A DNA stretch of 64,000 bases from Lampris incognitus (lineage: Eukaryota > Chordata > Actinopteri > Lampriformes > Lampridae): positions 709,501-773,500 of the forward strand of contig NC_079213.1 of assembly GCF_029633865.1 (NCBI RefSeq), read 5' to 3'. This document shows positions 31,116 through 41,690 of the stretch, piece by piece. The position numbers and the translations under genes were made by a program. A model generated the notes under the pieces. The model was not told the DNA's origin. It was given only the letters and a program-made list of their open reading frames with translations, and searched no databases. Numbering within the stretch: the first letter of the stretch is position 1; every line of letters starts with the position of its first letter.

Positions 31116-33912
31116 CCTTTCCTGCTGGCCTTCTTTCCTGCTGGCCTTCTTTCCTGCTGGCCTTCTTTCCTGCTGGCCTTCTTTCCTGCTGGCCTTCTTT
31201 CCTGCTGGCCTTCTTTCCTGCTAGCGTTCTTTCCTGCTGGCCTTCTTTCCTGCTGGCCTTCTTTCCTGCTGGCGTTCTTTCCTGCTGGCCTTCTTTCCTG
31301 CTGGCGTTCTTTCCTGCTGGCGTTCTTTTCTGCTGGCCTTCTTTCCTGCTGGCCTTCTTTTCTGCTAGCCTTCTTTCCTGCTGGCCTTCCTTCCTGCTGG
31401 CGTTCTTTCCTGCTGGCATTCTTTCCTGCTGGCCTTCTTTCCTGCTAGCGTTCTTTCCTGCTGGCCTTCTTTCCTGCTGGCCTTATTTTCTGCAGGCCTT
31501 CTTTCCTGCTAGCCTTCTTTCCTGCTGGCGTTCTTTCCTGCTGGCCTTCTTTCCTGCTGGCCTTCTTTCCTGCTGGCGTTCTTTCCTGCTAGCTAGCATT
31601 TTTTCCTGCTGGCCTTTTTTCCTGCTGGCGTTCTTTCCTGCTAGCATTCTTTCCTGCTGGCCTTCTTTCCTGCTGGCGTTCTTTCCTGCTGGCCTTCTTT
31701 CCTGCTAGCGTTCTTTCCTGCTGGCCTTCTTTCCTGCTGGCGTTCTTTCCTGCTGGCGTTCTTTCCTGCTGGCGTTCTTTCCTGCTGGCCTTCTTTCCTG
31801 CTGGCCTTCTTTCCTGCTGGCGTTCTTTCCTGCTAGCGTTCTTTCCTGCTGGCGTTCTTTTCTGCTGGCCTTCTTTTCTGCTGGCCTTCTTTTCTGCTGG
31901 CCTTCTTTCCTGCTGGCCTTCTTTCCTGCTAGCTAGCGTTCTTTCCTGCTGGCGTTCTTTCCTGCTGGCGTTCTTTCCTGCTAGCGTTCTTTCCTGCTGG
32001 CCTTCTTTCCTGCTGGCGTTCTTTCCTGCTGGCGTTCTTTCCTGCTGGCGTTCTTTCCTGCTGGCCTTCTTTCCTGCTGGCCTTCTTTCCTGCTAGCCTT
32101 CTTTCCTGCTGGCCTTCTTTCCTACTGGCGTTCTTTCCTGCTAGCGTTCTTTCCTGCTGGCCTTCTTTCCTGCTGGCCTTCTTTCCTGCTGGCGTTCTTT
32201 CCTGCTGGCGTTCTTTCCTAGTGGCGTTCTTTCCTGCTGGTGTTCTTTCCTGCTGGCGTTCTTTCCTGCTGGCCTTCTTTCCTGCTAGCGTTCTTTCCTG
32301 CTGGCCTTCTTTCCTGCTGGCCTTATTTTCTGCTGGCCTTCTGTACTGCTGGCCTTCTTTCCTGCTAGCGTTCTTTCCTGCTGGCCTTCTTTCCTGCTGG
32401 CGTTTTTTCCTGCTAGCCTTCTGTCCTGCTGGCCTTCTTTCCTGCTGGTCTTCTTTCCTGCTGGCTTTCTTTCCTGCTGGCCTTCTGTCCTGCTGGCCTT
32501 CTGTCCTGCTGGCCTTCTTTCCTGCTAGCGTTCTTTCCTGCTGGACTTCTTTCCTGCTGGCGTTCTTTCCTGCTGGCCTTCTTTCCTACTGGCGTTCTTT
32601 CCTGCTAGCGTTCTTTCCTGCTGGCCTTCTTTCCTGCTGGCCTTCTTTCCTGCTGGCGTTCTTTCCTGCTGGCGTTCTTTCCTAGTGGCGTTCTTTCCTG
32701 CTGGCGTTCTTTCCTGCTGGCGTTCTTTCCTGCTGGCCTTCTTTCCTGCTAGCGTTCTTTCCTGCTGGCCTTCTTTCCTGCTGGCCTTATTTTCTGCTGG
32801 CCTTCTGTACTGCTGGCCTTCTTTCCTGCTAGCGTTCTTTCCTGCTGGCCTTCTTTCCTGCTGGCGTTTTTTCCTGCTAGCCTTCTGTCCTGCTGGCCTT
32901 CTTTCCTGCTGGTCTTCTTTCCTGCTGGCTTTCTTTCCTGCTGGCCTTTCTTTCCTGCTGGCCTTCTGTCCTGCTGGCCTTCTTTCCTGCTAGCGTTCTT
33001 TCCTGCTGGACTTCTTTCCTGCTGGCGTTCTTTCCTGCTGGCCTTCTTTCCTGCTGGCGTTCTTTCCTGCTGGCCTTCTTTTCTGCTGGCCTTCTGTCCT
33101 GCTGGCCTTCTTTCCTGCTAGCGTTCTTTCCTGCTGGCCCTCTTTCCTGCTGACCTTCTTTCCTGCTGGCGTTCTTTCCTGCTGGCGTTCTTTCCTGCTG
33201 GCGTTCTTTCCTGCTGGCCTTCTTTCCTGCTAGCCTTCTTTCCTGCTGGCCTTCTTTCCTACTGGCGTTCTTTCCTGCTAGCGTTCTTTCCTGCTGGCCT
33301 TCTTTCCTGCTGGGGTTCTTTCCTGCTAGCGTTCTTTCCTGCTGGCCTTCTTTCCTGCTGGCGTTCTTTCCTGCTGGCGTTCTTTCCTGCTGGCGTTCTT
33401 TCCTGCTGGCGTTCTTTCCTGCTGGCGTTCTTTCCTGCTAGCGTTCTTTCCTGCTGGCCTTCTTTCCTGCTGGCCTTATTTTCTGCTGGCCTTCTGTACT
33501 GCTGGCCTTCTTTCCTGCTAGCGTTCTTTCCTGCTGGCCTTCTTTCCTGCTGGCGTTTTTTCCTGCTAGCCTTCTGTCCTGCTGGCCTTCTTTCCTGCTG
33601 GCCTTCTTTCCTGCTGGCTTTCTTTCCTGCTGGCCTTCTTTCCTGCTGGCCTTCTGTCCTGCTGGCCTTCTTTCCTGCTAGCGTTCTTTCCTGCTGGACT
33701 TCTTTCCTGCTGGCGTTCTTTCCTGCTGGCCTTCTTTCCTGCTGGCGTTCTTTCCTGCTGGCCTTCTTTTCTGCTGGCCTTCTGTCCTGCTGGCCTTCTT
33801 TCCTGCTAGCCTTCTTTCCTGCTGGCCCTCTTTCCTGCTGGCCTTCTTTCCTGCTGGCGTTCTTTCCTGCTGGCGTTCTTTCCTGCTGGCGTTCTTTCCT
33901 GCTGGCCTTCTC
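29712..33912. repeat. 16-bp minisatellite, about 4 kb
   Basis: Unit ttctttcctgctggcc with common variants ctagcc, ctagcg and ctggcg, about 235 units, broken twice by the unique segment. A 464-base higher-order block (29 units) with the markers ccttattttctgctggcctt and ctgtactgct recurs at about 32221 and 32685, and a related block begins near 33370. Reading frames on both strands are satellite translations (period of 16 residues). Confidence 0.95.
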
Positions 33913-34226
33913 TCTAGCTTGTCGTGTGCATCCTAGTTTGGAGCTCTTAGAGATAACGGATACAAACAGCTCAAAAGCAACAAAGTAAATCACAAAATAA
34001 ATGTGTCTCTCTTACAGAGTACAAACATACGAACAGGATACACGACCAGTTTAGTTTCACACTTTGACCTTTGACGATGTCTAAATGAATGTGCACCAGG
34101 AGAAGAAAACGGAAGTCTCCAAAAGTATAAAGACGAAGACGGAAATCTGGAAAATAAATTGCGAAACAAGTCACAAGGGGGCACTGTACCGCCACATCAT
34201 TTGCCATTATAGCCTATGTAAACCCT
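33913..34226. other. no gene recognised
   Basis: Sequence after the satellite; no ORF, TIR or tandem structure identified. Confidence 0.5.
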
Positions 34227-35294
34227 CAGTCCCTCTAGGATTTCGAGGGCTTTTTTTTGGGTGGGGTGGGGGGGTGTTGCGGCGTAAAATGCCTGATTTT
34301 GCAGCAGCTTTTCCAAAACAAAAAAAAATTGTAACGCATGTTTTTTGTTTTTTTGCAATGAAATTGCAGGAGCAAGTGAAAATTGCAAAAATTGTTGCAA
34401 TTTTTTTTAATTCATAATAAATCGAAGGCAACTTGTTCCAGTGAGAATAAAACCGCATAAGTAACCTTACCAAAAACACAAAAAAAGGCTCAGGGTTACA
34501 AAAATTCGAACAAAATATGGTTTATTTGTTTTTATTTGTGGAATAGCAAACAGGCTTAAAAGTTAAAGTGTACAGAACCTCACTGTGATGTTCAGACTTT
34601 AATAGAGAATACCTCTTTAAGAAGAGCAAGGGGTTATGGGGCAAGTACGGAAGTAGGAAGGAGGAACAAGCATGTATGCAGGACACACACAGCATGGATG
34701 TATGAAGGACAGAACGAGAGCGATCAAATAAAGCCCCAGCCATTCGTTCACACAGTCGTTCCGTGTATTTGTGGACATCATGCTGAATCTAACTCACCCG
34801 ATTATTTCCGTGCTTGCAGTAGGTCTGGATGCAGCAGCCTGTCATGGTGGTTTGTCTTGTCTGTTGTCCAGGCATTTCAGCCATTCTCCGGGTGTGTTTT
34901 GCGGTAGAAAAGTGCTTGTCAATCGAGGATTTACGTTTGTGTTCCACCACAACATTGCACGTGGTGCAAAACAGTTTCCCAACGTTTTCGTGCAGAACAT
35001 CAAGGAATTGCCTTTCACGTTCTTTGGTCATTTTAGTCGGTAAATGTGAGACGTTCATGGTGCACATGTCTGCAACTTCACAACCAGAAACAAGGGAGTG
35101 AGTTTGGTGACGTATGGCTCAATGGCGTGCGCGGGGGATTGCTATGATTGGTGAAACTCGCGGGAAACTACGAAGATTGGTCAAATTTGTGGAAAGGTTG
35201 CGGGGATTGGACAAAATTGCGAGGGCGCGCAGAATTCACGGGGGTTGGCTGCATTTGCGTTAACTGCTGCGATCGCGAAATCCTGGGGGCACTG
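34227..35294 (-). mobile_element. hAT-like element encoding a CGGBP1-like finger
   Basis: The ends are inverted: CAGTCCCTCTAGGATTTCG at 34227 and, facing it, cgaaatcctgggggcactg ending at 35294. No convincing 8-bp TSD was seen (flanks taaaccct and aacagtca). It contains one - strand ORF remnant (next entry). The CAG...CTG ends suit a hAT element. Confidence 0.7.
34789..35067 (-). pseudogene. CGGBP1-like BED-type zinc-finger protein fragment
   Basis: From 35067: MTKERERQFLDVLHENVGKL at residues 13-32, then FCTTCNVVVEHKRKSSIDKH and FSTAKHTRRMAEMP. The arrangement GKLFCTTCNVVVEHKRKSSIDKHF..KHT resembles the N-terminal finger of CGGBP1, a hAT-derived vertebrate protein, where the cysteines and histidines bind zinc and the domain binds CGG-type DNA. 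Only about 92 codons are open. It lies inside the TIR element, so it is more likely transposon N-terminus than the host gene. Confidence 0.65.
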
Positions 35295-35299
35295 AACAG

Positions 35300-35546
35300 T
35301 CACTGCATAAGACAATATCAAAGCAGTTCAGCGGGCATTGATAGCAGCCATTCTTTCACTCTTTCAAGGAGATCGACGGTTTGAACAGGGAGTCAAAGAG
35401 GCCATCTATGTTACGAGAGAACGACCAGCTAAAGGGTTTTTTAGGGAGTTGGTCCTTGTCCGATGCGAGGGTCTAAGGACAGGATGGCGTGTTGCTGTAA
35501 AGCACCTTGAAGCAATTTTGTGATATTGGACTATAGACGAGTTTTC
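35300..35546 (+). mobile_element. LINE/PLE 3' remnant
   Basis: Encodes GDRRFEQGVKEAIYVTRERP (the PLE C-terminus seen in the other copies), then a tail reading RCEGLRTGWRVAVKHLEAIL. Its natural end (caaataaaattgacttgacc) is found only at 40917-40936, after the THAP element and Gypsy insert. Confidence 0.65.
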
Positions 35547-35664
35547 CCGCCCTTACCTGGGGCACCAAGGTGGGTGCATTGCTCTTCCGGTCTAAACATC
35601 CGTAGCCGGATGTAAACAGGCGAGCCTAGATCTGCGATATCTTCAACAACATTGAACATTAAAA

Positions 35665-35967
35665 ATGGACATTAGAAAATCAAAAAAGGGTTCAGGGACA
35701 CATTGTGCGGTGCGTGGCTGTACTGCTACACGGAAACGCCTGAATGAGTGGTTGGATAGCGAGTGTGTTGCCCATCGACCTGCCACAAAACGGCCATGTC
35801 CCTGCATGCCATTGTTTTCCTTCCACAGAAAAGCAACAGCAGATTTCGAATCACGGATGTGGTTGAAGGCTTTGAATTTGAAGAAACCACCGAAAAACGT
35901 CTTTGTTTGTTCCCATCACTTGATTGCCAAAAAGCCAACCAAAGAAAACCCTTTCCCTGAACTGTGA
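35665..35967 (+). CDS. THAP-domain protein of a DNA element, 100 aa
   Basis: MDIRKSKKGSGTHCAVRGCT at the start gives the first pair of zinc-binding cysteines (C..C), followed by a loop, MPLFSFHRKATADFESRMWL (the conserved Phe and Trp), and VFVCSHHLIAKKP with the second Cys-His pair. It ends NPFPEL and a stop at 35965-35967. THAP is a C2CH zinc finger that binds DNA at transposon ends or host promoters. The ORF stops right after the domain. It may be a first exon whose downstream exons were lost, or a standalone end-binding repressor. The Gypsy LTR begins 20 bases downstream. Confidence 0.65.
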   Translation: MDIRKSKKGSGTHCAVRGCTATRKRLNEWLDSECVAHRPATKRPCPCMPLFSFHRKATADFESRMWLKALNLKKPPKNVFVCSHHLIAKKPTKENPFPEL

Positions 35968-35986
35968 TGACTAGGTAGCTACTTAC

Positions 35987-36202
35987 TGTCCTATACTAGA
36001 CTTTATCACATTAGTATAGCTGTAAAATAATAACGAGGCAAGAGACGAGCGCTGTACGTTTTCAACTCCTTTCTTTTTTATCTCTCTTCTTCATCACCCT
36101 CAGCACCGTACTACACTCAGCAACAATCATTAGGCTACTGCGCCCTCTGGTGGTGTGGTGGCATTGCAATGCATGAACAACGAATGAACCGACTACACAA
36201 CA
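35987..36202 (-). repeat. Gypsy copy 2, 3' LTR
   Basis: 216 bp, TGT...ACA ends as read on either strand. It differs from the other LTR by roughly eight substitutions and a 3-base indel by eye. Confidence 0.93.
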
Positions 36203-36624
36203 TATTCCCCCTCTCTTAAGAAGCGTACATGAAAATACTATGTCCCATGTCACAGACATCAGTAGTACAATAACTCAAGTGCTATCAGCATCAACACAAC
36301 TTCCCACAATAGAAATGTTATAATAACCATCAACCACAATAACCATGAACCACAGTTCCACTGTAATATTACTGTAAATAAAATACAGCAGGAAATCTTG
36401 AACCTGTAATCCCAAAAATGTTAATCAGTGTAACATAGGCACTTTCAATCACAAGGCACTAAAATCACAGTAACCTGGTATCAATCAAAATCAGTGCAAA
36501 ACAAACATTTCTTTTTTTTCTTAGTCACAGCATTGTCTTTTTCACATTTTAGTATCAACATTTTTTTTCCCACATTTTCACATCCACTTATTATCTCCTC
36601 ATTTCTAACCGTCCATTGGACTAA

Positions 36625-39600
36625 CTAGTGTTCATAGTCCTTCAGCCAAGCAGGCTCCTTTCTTACTCTCACAGGTCTGTCCATGACCCCAGTGCCAACT
36701 GGTTGTTGGGGCGGCTCAGGTTGTCGGGCCGACTCCGGCACTGGAGCAGGGTTGTCAACTGGCTCTGGATCGGATTCCCTGTTTGTTCCGCTTTCAGGGA
36801 CCAGAGAGAGGTGGGCAACGTTCCATGTACGCCCATCCTCTAGCACATAAGCACTCGAACCAGCTTTGCGCATCACTCGGGTAGGTCTCTGAAACTTAGA
36901 CAGCCCCTTTTTCACATGGAAAGGTTTCCTCACTCTGACTAAGCTTCCCTCTTTGATCTTAGGCACACGTGCTCCCCTTTTCTTGTCAGTGTAGGTTTTC
37001 GATGCCTCCTGTTTGGCAGCAACCCGACTGCATAGTTGTTCCTCCGACAGTGGGTCAGGTTTTTGTGCAGGGCCAATGTTCACTTTGGTGCGCATCAGTC
37101 GGTTGTACATGAGTTCATACGGTGACACCCCGGTGGTGCCATGTGGGGTAGCACGGTAGGTGGACAAGAAATCCTGTACGTATGGCTTCCATGGCCTTCT
37201 CTCCTGCTCGGCAGAGAGTAGTGTTTCTTTGAGAACGCGGTTCCCGCGCTCCACGGCTCCATTCGCTTGTGGATAGTAAAGAGACACTCTACTGTGTTTA
37301 ATGTCTCTCGCTGCAAGGTAGTCTGCAAACTCGGTAGAGGTGAATTGTGTTCCATTGTCACTCACCAGTTCGATAGGTTTCCAAACCGGGAGAACACAGC
37401 AGACAGGAAGGTAGTGATTGCAGCGGTAGTGATAGTTGAAATAGTTGAAGTGAAAGCGACCTCTGGCCACTTTGTGTAGTAGTCAGTCAGCGTCACAGCA
37501 AAGCGACAGTCCCAAGTAGCTGACTCGAACGGTCCCACTATGTCTATCCCCACTTCCTGCCATGGGGCATCCGGGAGTGGGATGGGCTGGAGAGGAGCAG
37601 AATGCGTCTTGGCACTTTTATCATTCATCTGGCACAATCCACATGAGCGGATAGTCTCCTGCACACACGTGTCCATACCGGGCCACCAGTATAAGTCCCG
37701 CAGCCTCTGTTTGATGCGGACCACCCCTTGGTGTGTCTCGTGTGCCAAGTCCACCAGCTGCTTCCGTAGGGCAACTGGCACAAGTCGTCGGTGAGGCCCC
37801 CTGTAAATAATCACATCCTGTATTGACAGTTCATTTCTCGTGGCGAAATATGTTTTGAGCTCGTCTGGTAGGGACTTAGCTGTCTTAGGCCAGCCCCTGT
37901 TTATCTGTGCTCTAAGAGCTGTGAGCTCAGGGCACGCCTCACATGCCTCCGTAAAGTCTTTTACTGAAAGAGCTTTCAGTTCTGTGTCCAACAGAGCAAC
38001 AAGCTCCGGCTCAGTCACTGGCTCTGTATCCTCGTCTGCAGGGAGGGGCAACCGGGAAAAGCAGTCAGCCGCCTGGTTTTGTGAGCCAGGACGGTACTCC
38101 ACGTCGTATGTAAAGCACAGTAGTCTCGCAGACCAACGCGCAATACGCATCCCTGCGCGGCCCAGGCCTTTTGTTGCAAGTAGTGTGGTCAAAGCCTGGT
38201 GGTCCGTGCGTAGTGTAAACCTAGTACCCCATAAGAAGGTCCTCCTTTTTCAGCGGCCCACACGCAGGCCAACGCCTCCTTTTCAACAATGGAGTACTTG
38301 CGTTCAGCGGGGTTAAGTGTGCGTGAGGCACATGCAACTGTACGTTCTGTCCCATCCGGGTGTAGTTGTGTCAGTACGGCCCCCAAGCCATAATCGGATG
38401 TGTCCGTAGACACGTAGGTGGGGAGGCTGGGGTCGAAGACGGGCAGCGCTGGGCTGTTTACAATACGGTCCTTCACCGCCTCGAAGCTCTCCTGACCTGC
38501 TGAAGTCCACTGAAATGTGTCCTCACATAGACATGCTCGCATAGGCTCCACGAGCGACGCGTAGTTGTTTACGAACTTCTGGTACCACGCCGTGAGCCCT
38601 AGAAATGAGCGAAGTGTTGTAGCATCACTTGGCACTGGAGCCTCTGTAATGGCTCTGACGTGCTCGGTGAGTGGCTGCAGGCCCTGGGCAGAGATCGTGT
38701 GCCCAAGGAACCGCAGGCTGGACCGGTTTAACTGGCATTTTTCCTCGTTTAGTTGGAGGCCGGCGCCCCTGATAGCGGCAAGCACCTCCTGCAGGTTGCA
38801 GTCGTGGTCCTCCTTGACCTTGCCATACACTATGACATCGTCCAAGTAGTACTGGACCCCCTTGAGGCCTTTAAGTACGAGTGACATCATCTTGGAGAAC
38901 GCACTTGGGGCGGAGCACAGCCCGTATGGGACCCGTTTGAACCTGAAAAGTCCGTCGTGCGTTATGAATGCGGTTATGTCCTGGCTTTCTGGCGCTAAAA
39001 GGACTTGATGATATGCGTTTGCGAGATCTATGGAAGAATATACAGTAGCACCGCTCATCTCGGAGAACAAGTCATCCATGTGTGGAAGTGGGTAACCGTC
39101 CATCACTATAGCCTTGTTAGTTTCACGTAAGTCCACGCACAGTCTCACCGCCCCCTTTCTTCCGTCGCGTGACGACGATGGGTGAAACCCATGGAGATGC
39201 ATCAATCCTCTCTATCACGTCCATTTCTAACAGTCTCTCAAGTTCTGTGGAGACAGCTTGTCTCACGGAGAGGGGAAGTCTCCTCAGCTTCTGTTGGACG
39301 GGCTGTACCGCTTCATTGCCCTCCTTCACTTTAACACAGTGGACAAAACCCTTGGCTAAGCCCAGTTTCACTGGTCCAGTTTTAACCTCTGTCACTGGAG
39401 CCGCAGTTGAGAGCACAGTATTATTTACTATAGAAAGTCTCAGTGCCCTGAATAAGTCCATCCCCAAGACAGCGGTACCTGTATTTTTCACAATGTATAG
39501 TGTAGCCGTAGTATACTGTAGTATCTTCGTGCTGCACTGTAGCTGATAGACAGCCCAATACTGGGATGTCTGACTTTGTATATGACACTAACTTAACCTC

Positions 39601-39848
39601 TGGTTCTGTCAGGGGCACATCGCTGAAATGCTCTCTGTAGACGGGTTCAGGAATGATGGACACAGCGCGGCCGTATCCACCACTAGCTCTACTGGGCAAG
39701 AAGTTGACTTGGCATTAATAGTCACTTCACATGATATTTTCTGGGCTGGTTGGGTTGCATTAATTCCCAGCACTTGCACAACAACTTCACCTACTTTTTT
39801 TGGTAGACTTTTCACCTGAACTTTCAGAAGATTTACAAACTTTGGCAA
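36625..39848 (-). pseudogene. Gypsy copy 2 pol (protease, RT, RNase H, integrase)
   Basis: Read from 39848 downward. The protease PVELVVDT (the DTG site is damaged by a frame change) continues as AVSIIPEPVYREHFSDV in another frame. RT: MDVIERIDASPWVSPIVVTR, RLCVDLRETNKAIVMDGYPL, SSIDLANAYHQVLLAPES and the catalytic QYYLDDVIVYGK. RNase H: YVSTDTSDYGLGAVLTQLH and CASRTLNPAERKYSIVEKEA. Integrase zinc finger: HETHQGVVRIKQRLRDLYWW and CGLCQ. Catalytic core: VGIDIVGPF, DYYTKWPE, LVSDNGTQFTS and ANGAVERGNRVLKE. Frame breaks occur near 39650, 39440-39520, 39130-39200, 38190 and 37370-37470. All domains are recognisable, so loss of function came from small indels. Confidence 0.88.
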
Positions 39849-40607
39849 AATGACCTACTTTATTGCATTTCCGACAAGTCATTTTCAGGGCAGGGCAGTC
39901 TGGAGCATTTGCAAGATGAGTAGACGACCCACACCTAAAACAGCATCTGTCCTGTCTTGGAGTGGCGTTTACAGGCTCTGCAGAGCGGTTGTATTTCCCT
40001 TTATTTTTGAATGGACGTTTAGGCTTCGCCGTTACAGCTTGCACGGGAACCTGGGACTCTGAACCTAGCGTGCGCGCACACCCGATGGCAGCTTCCGCCT
40101 GGCATGCAATCTGGAGTGTTCTTTCAAGTGTCAAATTTGCTCTGCTTGTCCTAGCAGTCTCTCGCGTATCTTAGCACAATGGATATGCTCGATGATCTGG
40201 TCACGTATCATTTCGTCTCTACTGTTGTCAAACCCATATGTTGTGGCAAGCTCGCGCAGCGCGGCAACGTACTCTGTAATGGACTCCTGCGGTCTCTGTA
40301 TTCTCTGTCTGAACTTATGACGTTCCACCACAACATTCATGGCTGGGTTGAAGTGTGCACGCAGTGCCATCATCGCTTCTTTGTAAGTCCTACCTGCATC
40401 TGCAAGTGTATAAAACACACGCTGGCCCTCTGTACCCAGACCATGTAAAAGAAGTGCACGTAACCTCGTGTCTGGCCAGTCATCACCATCCGCATCAATG
40501 GCTAGCAGATAGTTCTCGAACATCCTAGCCCACATGTCGGACGGAATTGTAGGTTGTCCAGCACACGGCAGAAATAAAGCAGGTAAGGGCACAGCTGCAG
40601 TCGCCAT
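39787..40607 (-). pseudogene. Gypsy copy 2 gag
   Basis: Starts at 40607 (MATAAVPLPALFLPCAGQPT) within the primer-binding region. A capsid-like core (MFENYLLAIDADGDDWPDTR, RALLLHGLGTEGQRVFYTLA, QRPQESITEYVAALRELATT) ends in a frameshift near 40131. The downstream part has two CCHC knuckles, CFRCGSSTHLANAPDC and CRKCNKVGHFAKVC. One frameshift disables it. Confidence 0.88.
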
Positions 40608-40622
40608 TTCTCGTCGCCAATG

Positions 40623-40835
40623 TGTCCTATACTCGACTTTATCACATTAGTATAGTTGTAGAATAATAACGAGGCAAGAGACGAGCGCCGTACGTTTTCA
40701 ACTCCTTTCTTTTTTATCTCACTTCATCACCCTCAGCACCGTACTACACTCAGCAACAATCATTAGGCTACTGCGCCATCTGGTGGCGTGGTGGTATTGC
40801 AATGCATGAACAATGAATGAACCGACTACACAACA
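40623..40835 (-). repeat. Gypsy copy 2, 5' LTR
   Basis: 213 bp partner of 35987-36202. Two bases separate it from the primer-binding sequence. Confidence 0.92.
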
Positions 40836-41134
40836 CTTATTACATCGGAAAAGAAAAGCATAGGGTGGCCCCAATGCGGAAATGGACCGGAAGTGCCGCG
40901 TAAACTTGTCTATACAAATAAAATTGACTTGACCATCCCTGAACCAAATGGGAGGGGGGGCTAAGAGTACATCTGTCACCATCTTACAATGCTGTGATTA
41001 AAAACATTACTACTTGCATTACTACTTACCTGATATCGCTGCATGGATGAAGGAACGCCACCTTCAGCTTAACCTATCTGAGACTGAGCTCCTTGTCATC
41101 CCTGCCAGTCCATCCTTACAACAACAGATCAATA

Positions 41135-41425
41135 CGGTTGATGCTAGATCCAACGGGGTGTGGGCACGGAAGGAGCCGTGATTGGCTGTTACGTCGGCCA
41201 ATAGACAGCGCGGAACCTCGAAGCGCGCTGACTTGAAACAAACGATGCGCGCTGGAACATTTAGCTAGCTGGCTTACAACTGACCTTACCATTGCCAGAT
41301 AGTACTGTAACGATAGCTAACGTTAATGTTCGCTGACAATGGAAATTCAAAAAGAGTTTAAACCCTAACCAACAACCAATCACGTCTACTTCCATGCCTA
41401 CACCCCGGTGAATCTAGCATCGACC
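41135..41425. mobile_element. MITE, 291 bp, with ~60-bp inverted ends and 8-bp TSD
   Basis: GATCAATA at 41127-41134 is repeated at 41426-41433. Ends: cggttgatgctagatccaac against gaatctagcatcgacc; similarity extends inward about 60 bases. No coding. Superfamily uncertain (8-bp or 7-bp TSD). Confidence 0.88.
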
Positions 41426-41464
41426 GATCAATATCCAGCTCGGATCAACCCAGCTCACTGTAAC

Positions 41465-41690
41465 GCTCGCTGCCTAGGCGTCCATTTTGTGACGTATTAC
41501 AAGTTCCGGTTTTATTGTGGTATCGGGTAGACGCTCGTGTGAACCGCCGACACCAATTTTTGTGATAATCCGCTTTCCGGTGCTGGAACCATGACCAGTA
41601 TCAGGTCATGGTTCCAGCTCAAAACTACAGCTGAGGTACGAAGATTTTTGTCTGGTGTTCTGCCATTCCACTCCGCGGAGATCAGCCCGA
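41465..41690. mobile_element. second insert in the L2 fragment
   Basis: About 225 bases absent from the related L2 at 18.9 kb. It contains a perfect 15-bp-arm hairpin at about 41580-41616 (gctggaaccatgacc and its complement). Ends not resolved. Confidence 0.5.

Larger units (their letters stand above)
35987..40835 (-). mobile_element. complete Ty3/Gypsy retrotransposon copy 2, decayed ORFs
   Basis: Two LTRs (35987-36202 and 40623-40835) flank gag and pol on the - strand. Flanking CTTAC (35982-35986) and CTTAT (40836-40840) are a 5-bp TSD with one mismatch. The polypurine tract is at 36203-36222 (agagagggggaata on - strand). The primer-binding region follows the 5' LTR at about 40605-40622 (ttggcgacgagaa on - strand). 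The domain order gag, protease, RT, RNase H, integrase is that of Ty3/Gypsy. Several frameshifts make it inactive. Confidence 0.92.
35547..40915 (+). mobile_element. THAP-coding DNA element, interrupted by a complete Gypsy
   Basis: The left part 35547-35986 and right part 40836-40915 surround the Gypsy. Terminal sequences are inverted: gacgagttttcccgc at the left and gcggcac-like/aaacttgtc at the right, with a TATA duplicated next to each end. It encodes a THAP domain (next entry) but no transposase, so it is a non-autonomous or deleted copy. Superfamily uncertain (a THAP head occurs in P, Harbinger and ISL2EU types). Confidence 0.55.

Noticed and set aside
33259..33993. 244-codon Lys/Arg-rich - strand frame, and + frames at 32221 and 32685
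   Set aside because: Translations of the 16-bp satellite; no family motif, composition set by the repeat.
34789..35067. host CGGBP1 gene
   Set aside because: The ORF is short and lies inside a TIR element; CGGBP1 itself is a longer single-exon protein.
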